Source: Candidatus Obscuribacterales bacterium
Lineage (GTDB): Bacteria > Cyanobacteriota > Vampirovibrionia > Obscuribacterales > Obscuribacteraceae
Length of the DNA stretch: 64,000 nt
Assembly: GCA_020050835.1 (NCBI GenBank)
Contig: JAGVKB010000046.1
Location: 46,270 to 110,269, forward strand
Direction: 5' to 3'
Positions 55,267 through 64,000 of this stretch are shown here, one piece after another. Under the pieces are notes generated by a model. It was not told the DNA's origin and ran no database searches. It saw only the letters and a list, made by a program, of their open reading frames with translations. The first letter of the stretch is position 1; the number at the start of each line of letters is the position of its first letter. The translations under genes and the position numbers were made by a program.

Positions 55267-57474
55267 ATGAGAAAGTCACTAGTTATTTCAGAGCACGACA
55301 GCATCGCCGCTCTCTTGGAGAACGACCGCGTAGTCGAGTTCTTTGTAAATCGTGGCGAGCTATTGCTGGGCGACATTTACACCGCGACGGTCGAGAATAT
55401 TCTGCCTGGAATTGACGCAGCATTCGTCAATCTGGGCAAGGACAAGATGGGATTTCTTCATGCCAACGATGTGCCGGGACAGGGACCGCTCAAGGAGAGA
55501 TTGGTACCCAAACAAAAGCTGCTGGTGCAGATCACTAAGGAGCCGACCGGGCATAAGGGCCCGCGGGTATCTACTGCAATTAGCTTGCCGGGAAGATTCT
55601 TGGTTTTGGTGCCGGAAGAAAGAGGGGTCTCGATCTCGCGCAGAATTGCCGAAGCAAGAGAGCGCGCTCGGCTCAAATCAGTAGTCAATCTCTTGAAGCC
55701 ACCGGGGGTGGGGCTAATTATCCGAACAGAGGCCAAGGGGCAGGGCGAGCAGGAGCTTTTTGAAGATTTCGAGCAGCTCTGGGACAGATGGCAGTCAGTA
55801 GTCTCCGATGGCGAGGCGTCGATCGGTCCAACTCTGATTTATCGTGATCAAGACCTGCTTTATCGTGTTATTCGCGATGCTTATTCGACTGACGTCAATG
55901 AAGTAATTGTCGATTCGCCAGATGGTCAAAGGCGTGCTCAAGAGTTCCTTTCCGGTTGGACCGGACGAAATACGCAGGTGCTTCTTCATGCCGGCGAGGA
56001 GCCGGTGCTCGTCGCCAAGGGGATCGATCGTGAGATTGAGGCGGCCCTTTCTGATCGAGTCGAGCTGCCGTCCGGCGGTCACTTGAATATTCAGCCGACC
56101 GAAGCGCTTACTGTTATCGACGTCAACTCCGGGCGTTTCACCAGTTCGCGCACGCAAGCCGAGACTGTCCGCCGCACCAATCTGGAGGCTGCCCATGAGA
56201 TTCCGAGGCAGCTTCGTCTGCGCAACATCGGTGGCATGGTAATCGTCGATTTCATTGACATGGAAAGCCGCAAGGATCAACAGTTGGTGCTTGAAGCGTT
56301 TCAGCGCTCGCTCGAAGACGACAGAGCCAAGCCGCAGATTGGACAGCTATCTGACCTCGGATTGGTTGAGCTCACCCGTCGTCGACAAGGACAGAGCTTG
56401 AGAGAGCTGTTTACGACCAACTGCCAAACTTGCAGCGGCTTGGGTGTGGTTCCGACCCTGGAGATCGGTTTTGCCGAGCACCGCCGTCTGATCAGCACCA
56501 AGCCAAAGGAAGACGAGCGTGGACGCTCCCAAGGACGGCGCTCCGCTGCCAGCAGGCAGCAGTCCGGCTTGCGTGCTGCCAGCGTCAGCTCAGGGCGCGT
56601 ACAGTCGACCGTGCTCGGACTCGCCTCTCCCGGCATTCGTGAAAGTGATGAAGAGCTGGCTGAGGTGCCGCAGGATATTCTCGAACAAGTTCCCGATGAG
56701 CTGCTCGATCAACGCGCCGGTGCTGGATTCGGACATTCCGGACCGCGTGGCGGGTTGCCGCTGGAGAGGGATGACGACTCCGTTGAAGCAGACGACAATG
56801 ATGAAGTGGCAATGATCTCGCAGAACTTCTCAACGCCACGACCGCTGTTCGAGGAAGATTTTGATGACGAAGAGGATGTAAGCGTCAGTGAAGCGCTCGG
56901 TACGTCCGTCCTGGAAGCCGAAAAGCTAAGGCTGGAGCTGGAAATAGAGCCGGCTGAGTCGCAGTCCGACGAAATCTCTGTCGACGAAGAGTGCCAGGTT
57001 GAGGCGCCTGAGCCCTACAGTCCGTTTGCCGCCGAGCCAGAACCGATCACCGGTGTCTATCGATTGAAGCCGAAAGCAGACCCGGTTCGCAATGACGACG
57101 CTGAGCAGCAGGCTTCGGCCGGCTCCGAGCAGGCGCTCGATTACTCGTCGACTCTCTCGCAAGCTTTCTCGAGCTTTCGAGAGGGTGAGTTTGACATGAA
57201 AACAGCCGAGCAATCTGGACTTTCTCCTGCCGGCTTGGTTGATTCGCCTGAATTGGAGCACCAGCCAGTGTTCTCCTCCGACAACGGTGGCGGCAGCTGG
57301 TGGAACGAGGACAGATCCCAGCAGCTTGAAATTCCTCTGGCTTCCGCTAATCAAAATGAAGTGGACGGACAAGGCGAGCTCAGCGTTCCGGCTGCCCTAA
57401 CCGGTGGCGCCCAGCCGATCTACAACGGCTCGGTCGAGAGCTCCTTCGAGCACGGCAACCAGGACGAGGACTAG
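55267..57474 (+). CDS. rng: Ribonuclease E/G family endoribonuclease
   Basis: RNase E/G processes rRNA and decays mRNA. The N-terminal S1 domain (about 37-125) has GDIYTATVENILPGIDAAFV. The catalytic Asp motifs are VIDVNSGRFTSSR and GGMVIVDFIDM, and the Zn-link Cys pair is in NCQTCSGLGVV. Residues 430-735 are an acidic, Ser/Glu/Asp-rich extension without the cyanobacterial C-terminal Arg patch. The start has AAGGAG upstream. It follows the radical SAM gene by 59 bases and ends in a terminator. Confidence 0.95.
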   Translation: MRKSLVISEHDSIAALLENDRVVEFFVNRGELLLGDIYTATVENILPGIDAAFVNLGKDKMGFLHANDVPGQGPLKERLVPKQKLLVQITKEPTGHKGPRVSTAISLPGRFLVLVPEERGVSISRRIAEARERARLKSVVNLLKPPGVGLIIRTEAKGQGEQELFEDFEQLWDRWQSVVSDGEASIGPTLIYRDQDLLYRVIRDAYSTDVNEVIVDSPDGQRRAQEFLSGWTGRNTQVLLHAGEEPVLVAKGIDREIEAALSDRVELPSGGHLNIQPTEALTVIDVNSGRFTSSRTQAETVRRTNLEAAHEIPRQLRLRNIGGMVIVDFIDMESRKDQQLVLEAFQRSLEDDRAKPQIGQLSDLGLVELTRRRQGQSLRELFTTNCQTCSGLGVVPTLEIGFAEHRRLISTKPKEDERGRSQGRRSAASRQQSGLRAASVSSGRVQSTVLGLASPGIRESDEELAEVPQDILEQVPDELLDQRAGAGFGHSGPRGGLPLERDDDSVEADDNDEVAMISQNFSTPRPLFEEDFDDEEDVSVSEALGTSVLEAEKLRLELEIEPAESQSDEISVDEECQVEAPEPYSPFAAEPEPITGVYRLKPKADPVRNDDAEQQASAGSEQALDYSSTLSQAFSSFREGEFDMKTAEQSGLSPAGLVDSPELEHQPVFSSDNGGGSWWNEDRSQQLEIPLASANQNEVDGQGELSVPAALTGGAQPIYNGSVESSFEHGNQDED

Positions 57475-57502
57475 TCTTCCGTCCTTACGCTGCCAGCAAT
57501 CT

Positions 57503-57547
57503 GCGGTCCTTGAAGGAGCATTTTCTCCGGCGAGGACCGCCGCATTT
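57503..57547 (+). terminator. Terminator of the radical SAM-rng operon
   Basis: GCGGTCCT (57503-57510) and AGGACCGC (57533-57540) pair perfectly, with an inner GGAG/CTCC pair, followed by CGCATTTT. Confidence 0.75.
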
Positions 57548-57615
57548 TAGGCGATGTGTGTTTTGCCGTTGCCGAATGACCGGTCGAGCAAAGAGAGGCT
57601 GTGAGACTGCTTGCG

Positions 57616-58680
57616 CTACTGCTTCTTGCGCGCCATGCTCAGGCTGAATCCAAAGCGCACCGCCGCTGAGGTCATCTCCGGGGGCAAGATGCTGGCTTCC
57701 AGACCTGCACCCTGCTCGTTTGCCAGCAATTCATAAACATAGTTACGATCTGGATTGAACTTTTGATCTTCGACGTAAAAGGCGCCCACATACTGTCCGC
57801 GAGTCACAAAAACAAGGCAATTGGCGGCCGACGACGGCAATGTCACTGCCAAACAAGCGGTCTGTCCCTTCTCCGCAAACCAGCCGCAGAGATAGTCCAT
57901 ATACGACCGGGCATCGAGATCGTCTGAGCGTTGAACCGGATAACCTAGAAACAAAGCCGACATCGCCAGTGTCACTTCTTCTGGTAAGTCGTAAATGACC
58001 ACTTTGCTGTCAGGTTGACCGAGATCTTGCAGCATGTAAGTGAGTGACTGCTCGGTCGGCATCGAATCAGGCATGCTCTTGCGACCGTAGATACAGCCAA
58101 CCGCTCGACCGCGATAAAGCAACATCGCCGAACGCGAAAGGCGCGCTTCGGAAGATGCTTTGACGCAGGCTGTGCGCATCCCACCTTCGAGATCTGTAAT
58201 TAGCCACTCGAGATCGTAGTCGCTCATCGTGTAGTTGCTGGATTCCGTTCCTTCCATCGGCGGCAAGATCAAATCTGTCGCTCGTTTTAAATGAAACTTC
58301 CGTGGCGTTGCCTGAGCCCAAACCGAAAAGGCCGCATCCTGTTCGTGTGGAGCCGGCGTGGCGCCAGCTACCTGCTCGGTCCAGTTAATCCGTTGAGTTG
58401 TTTGCTGCTGCGCAGCATAATTGCCGGTCTGAGACTGTCCGGTCGCTGCTGCCGTTCCAGCAAACCGACCTGAGAGCAAGATGCGGTTGTTATGAACGCA
58501 CACGAACTGTGCCAGGACCTCTTCTCCGATCTTGAGCTTGGCTTCAGTGGGCAAAAAGCCAGGCAAATTGTCCTTAGGAATTAAAACGGCATAACCGCCA
58601 GGCTCGGCCGCCATCACCTTGCAGGCGACGTTCTGTCCGGCTTTATATCCTGTCAGTTTCCAGGGATTTAGCGGCGGCAT
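57616..58680 (-). CDS. Protein with an S1-like N-terminal domain
   Basis: A 354-residue protein. Residues 12-75 have an S1-like pattern: AGQNVACKVMAAEPGGYAVL, then LPGFLPTEAKLKIGEEVLAQFV. A Gln/Thr-rich linker follows (about 78-110). The rest (about 120-354) is an alpha/beta domain with LEGGMRTACVKASSEARLSR and RGRAVGCIYGRK that I do not recognise. It is convergent with rng. RNA binding is possible through the S1-like part, but untested. Confidence 0.68.
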   Translation of the reverse strand: MPPLNPWKLTGYKAGQNVACKVMAAEPGGYAVLIPKDNLPGFLPTEAKLKIGEEVLAQFVCVHNNRILLSGRFAGTAAATGQSQTGNYAAQQQTTQRINWTEQVAGATPAPHEQDAAFSVWAQATPRKFHLKRATDLILPPMEGTESSNYTMSDYDLEWLITDLEGGMRTACVKASSEARLSRSAMLLYRGRAVGCIYGRKSMPDSMPTEQSLTYMLQDLGQPDSKVVIYDLPEEVTLAMSALFLGYPVQRSDDLDARSYMDYLCGWFAEKGQTACLAVTLPSSAANCLVFVTRGQYVGAFYVEDQKFNPDRNYVYELLANEQGAGLEASILPPEMTSAAVRFGFSLSMARKKQ

Positions 58681-58984
58681 TCAGTCAAGCACCCCATTAA
58701 AAGGACCGGCAATGGTGTTTAACATGCTCAGGCAACCTACCCACGCGCGACCTTACATAGTTTATCTTACAGGAAAACAGACGAGATTCAGCATCAGTAA
58801 GGCTTAGCATTGTTTCCTCCGTACGCTTGGCCGCTACTAACAACTCTTTACCACGGCTTGCGGAGAATTGTCATTTGAGTTGCCTAGGTAATCCTCGCTT
58901 TTACCTGCTCGCAACCGGCAGGCGGTCACAAGGACTCAGCCTGCCAGCGGCTGGTCGGCGTCGTAAATGCTTTCCAGTCCTTGC
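58681..58984. other. 304-base gap between fur and the S1-like gene
   Basis: On the minus strand this follows fur and leads into the S1-like gene. A GGCAGGC/GCCTGCC stem (58917-58945) is a possible weak fur terminator without a T-run. No gene is seen. Confidence 0.45.
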
Positions 58985-59512
58985 TTACACGCCCCTGGCA
59001 GCTTTGCCAGACCGGCTTTCCGCTGTCGCTGGTGTCTGGGCAGTGCGACATAAGGGGCAGAGTCCAAAGATTTTAAACTGAGCATCGATCACTTCGAAGT
59101 TGTAGCGGGCGCCAATCTTCTGCCCGGCCTCCTCCAGAAAATGATCTTCGAATTCGATTGTAGTGTTGCAGCTGATGCAGACTATGTGCTGGTGCGGAAG
59201 ATCGTCCTGCTTGAGCTCGTAGTGTTTGTGACCTTCCGCGAAATCGAGCTCGCGTAGAAGTCCTAGGGACGACAGAAGCTTCAGTGTCCGATAAGCCGTA
59301 GCCAGGCTCACGTGTGAGCCACGCTCCAAGAGCTTTTCGTGGAGCTCTTCGGCTGAAAGGTGGGTGCCGTGAGGCTGTTCGCGAAAGATCTGCAGGATAG
59401 TTTCGCGTTGTGCCGTGATCCGATGCCCGCGCTTGCGAAGATTCTCATAGAGCGAATCTGGAAGCTCGCGCATTCCGGCGCCTTTTACTTTCGCGGTATC
59501 TCGACTGGCCAC
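58985..59512 (-). CDS. Fur-family metal- or peroxide-responsive regulator
   Basis: A 175-residue Fur-type repressor. It has the winged helix (about 28-88), the metal-site segment HQHIVCISC (C112, C115) and the second Cys pair CPLC (C152, C155), the structural zinc site. The class (Fur, Zur or PerR) cannot be fixed from this alone. The start is GTG with GGAGGG upstream. A minus-strand TATAAT lies at 59598-59603 in the leader. Fur proteins generally regulate iron, zinc or peroxide genes; no target gene is adjacent. Confidence 0.93.
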   Translation of the reverse strand: MASRDTAKVKGAGMRELPDSLYENLRKRGHRITAQRETILQIFREQPHGTHLSAEELHEKLLERGSHVSLATAYRTLKLLSSLGLLRELDFAEGHKHYELKQDDLPHQHIVCISCNTTIEFEDHFLEEAGQKIGARYNFEVIDAQFKIFGLCPLCRTAQTPATAESRSGKAARGV

Positions 59513-59673
59513 TTACCCTCCAGCCCCCAGACAATGCCGTACATGTTAATTGATCTGCCAGGCAGATGCTAAGAAAAGCTGCAAAGCTTTAAACCATATT
59601 ATAAGACCCGAACCGGTTTATGAGAGTAACTAACAGCCGTGCGAGGCTGGCAGCCTTTCCTGCCTTCCCACTT

Positions 59674-59690
59674 TGATACTACCGGTGGTG
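59674..59690. repeat. 17-base repeat, copy 2
   Basis: Second copy of TGATACTACCGGTGGTG, eight bases beyond the uvrA stop on the minus strand. Confidence 0.5.
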
Positions 59691-59697
59691 CGAGTCG

Positions 59698-62589
<2,892 letters not shown>

Positions 62590-62732
62590 GATTGAGATCT
62601 CGGGCCGGTGCGGGCTCTAGAGCGACCATTATAACGCTCCTTGCCACAGACCCGCTGAAAGACCGGCAGGACCCTCGGGGCAACCAGTTTCGAGAGGCAA
62701 AGATGGCATTTGAGCCGGCTTCCCTGCTCGGA

Positions 62733-64000
62733 TTAACGAAACTCCAGAATTAGTACATTGACGACTATCTGCCATAAGCCCAAGCCGGCTCCGATCGCAC
62801 CACCTAAGCAAGCCAGCCAGCGCAGCTCCTGCTTGCAGATTCGCTTAATCAGATTCTCTAGTTGCGCCGGTGAGAACATGTCAATCTTGTGTGCAATGAG
62901 CGTGTACATGCCTAAGGCCGGAATCGCCTTTTCCAACAGCTCACCGAGTTCCCTTTGTAAGTAGCCGTAAAAGAAGGCGGCAACGTCTTGCTTGGTTTTC
63001 TGCACCCAGGACGCCGGCACCGATTCCGGATTGAACCGGATGATCGCATGCCGTACCGTGCCCATCGCTTCCCCTTCAATCCTTTGCACCACCGACAGAA
63101 TGTCTTCGCGATGATGTAGCATGAAAGTTTGGACAAAGGACACCAGGTTTTCTCTGAGTTGAGCGATGTTTTGCATCGGCATCGATCTAAGGTCGAAGTT
63201 TGCAATTTGAATGGCGATCTGATCTCGGATTCCAAATCGTTTGCTCAAATCCGAAATGATTCGCTCCGACTCATCCGGTTCCTTTTCCAGATAGTTTCGC
63301 CATTCGTAACAGATTCGCTTTACTCCGATGATTTTGGCTAACAGTTTGTACGGGCCGCCCGCGTGAGCTTGAATTGATTCATCCAAAGCGTTGATGTTTT
63401 GCGGGCTCAGCAGCTTCGTCAGTCCGGCGCGAACGCGAGCGGGAGTCAAGAACGCTTCCATTATCCGCCCGGCAATCTCGTTGGCTTGGTCCAGCGGAAT
63501 GCGGGCCGACAGAATTACCTGGTCGAAAATTTTCTCCGTAATAATAGCCACTCGGTGCTCGCGCCCTTGCTCCAGCCCGTCAATTACCGAAACAACCAGA
63601 TGCTGCAGCACGGCTGGACTCAATTCTGCTACGTCGGCTGCCAGCCTGTGCAATTTGGTTGTGTCGCGAAACTCTTTCAAGACCGATTCGACAAAGGCAT
63701 CGATCGCCATATAAATGTTCTTTTCGGTTACCAATTGCTCGGTCTGGTGCTTGATGTCGGCGGTCGTCAAAAGCGTGTCGGTAATCGTCCCGGCTACTGC
63801 TTGTGCCAGCTTGGCCCGGCGCTTTGGAAAGATGCCCTGCGCCCAGGGTATTCCAAGCAACGGTTCATAGGGGCGAAAGAGTGCCCAGATAGCCATTTCG
63901 GTCGCAAACCAACCGTGGAAGCCGTAAAGAATTGGCGGAAAGACAATTACCCACCAGATCAACCAGGGCGATGAAAGTATGTGATGAAAGTTGGCGGCGA
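62733..64000 (-). CDS. DUF445 family membrane protein, cut by the window edge
   Basis: A DUF445-type protein of unknown function. The frame is open to the right end of the window, so the N terminus is missing. Visible are a membrane helix near residues 1-25 of the visible part, the family motif ATEMAIWALFRPYEPLLGIPWAQG, a long helical and coiled middle, and a C-terminal membrane helix (last 30 residues). The TTG that begins the shorter frame is unlikely to be the start. Confidence 0.85.
   Translation of the reverse strand, partial: AANFHHILSSPWLIWWVIVFPPILYGFHGWFATEMAIWALFRPYEPLLGIPWAQGIFPKRRAKLAQAVAGTITDTLLTTADIKHQTEQLVTEKNIYMAIDAFVESVLKEFRDTTKLHRLAADVAELSPAVLQHLVVSVIDGLEQGREHRVAIITEKIFDQVILSARIPLDQANEIAGRIMEAFLTPARVRAGLTKLLSPQNINALDESIQAHAGGPYKLLAKIIGVKRICYEWRNYLEKEPDESERIISDLSKRFGIRDQIAIQIANFDLRSMPMQNIAQLRENLVSFVQTFMLHHREDILSVVQRIEGEAMGTVRHAIIRFNPESVPASWVQKTKQDVAAFFYGYLQRELGELLEKAIPALGMYTLIAHKIDMFSPAQLENLIKRICKQELRWLACLGGAIGAGLGLWQIVVNVLILEFR

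Overview
The window reads as a chromosomal segment of a diderm, LPS-making bacterium related to cyanobacteria but with no photosynthesis gene in view. A Vampirovibrionia/Melainabacteria member, such as the Obscuribacterales, is my best guess. Pointers are an Omp85/BamA with three POTRA domains, lpxC/lpxD beside skp, a SigA-type sigma factor, fused radical SAM-DUF2344 next to RNase E/G, a zinc-ribbon Ser/Thr kinase, many TPR and Pro/Ala/Gln-rich exported proteins, and several copies of the cyanobacterial HIP1 octamer. G+C is a little above 50 percent throughout. I saw no tRNA, rRNA, CRISPR array, transposase, integrase or prophage gene. No taxonomic placement was computed.

Layout. 0-6 kb: the end of gatA, two exported or low-complexity proteins (one with a 12-residue helical repeat) and a large GGDEF/HD-GYP cyclic-di-GMP protein. 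6-11.5 kb: asnB, a 3-methyladenine glycosylase overlapping a VanZ protein, a TM protein and the primary sigma factor. 11.8-18 kb (minus strand): glyS, an exported alpha/beta hydrolase, tatA and uvrB. 18-23 kb: a POTRA/HEAT-like exported protein, a thioredoxin-like [2Fe-2S] ferredoxin, an L10-leader-controlled rplJ-rplL pair and a zinc-ribbon TPR protein. 22.8-29.8 kb (minus strand): an envelope-building cluster bamA, (gap), skp, lpxD, lpxC and a DUF4139 protein. 29.9-39.6 kb: aldehyde dehydrogenase, TPR-thioredoxin, tmk, Ser/Thr kinase and several exported proteins.

39.8-46 kb: a 1496-residue SpoIVB-like (S55) peptidase with a propeller-like region, then an amino-acid permease. 46-52 kb: Hsp20, YmdB phosphodiesterase, an antitoxin-like DUF6088 protein apparently without a toxin, a PHP phosphoesterase and a thioredoxin-fold protein lacking CxxC. 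52.3-57.5 kb: a radical SAM protein and RNase E/G with a clear terminator. 57.6-64 kb (minus strand): an S1-like protein, a Fur-family regulator, uvrA and a DUF445 membrane protein cut by the window edge.

Most of the window is housekeeping. The more unusual material is the S55/propeller protein, the 12-residue repeat protein, the receiver-like domain that has lost its phosphorylation pocket, the lone DUF6088 antitoxin, a protein-like open frame without a standard start between bamA and skp, and several long perfect inverted repeats between genes. I did not find a convincing new multi-gene defence or biosynthetic system.
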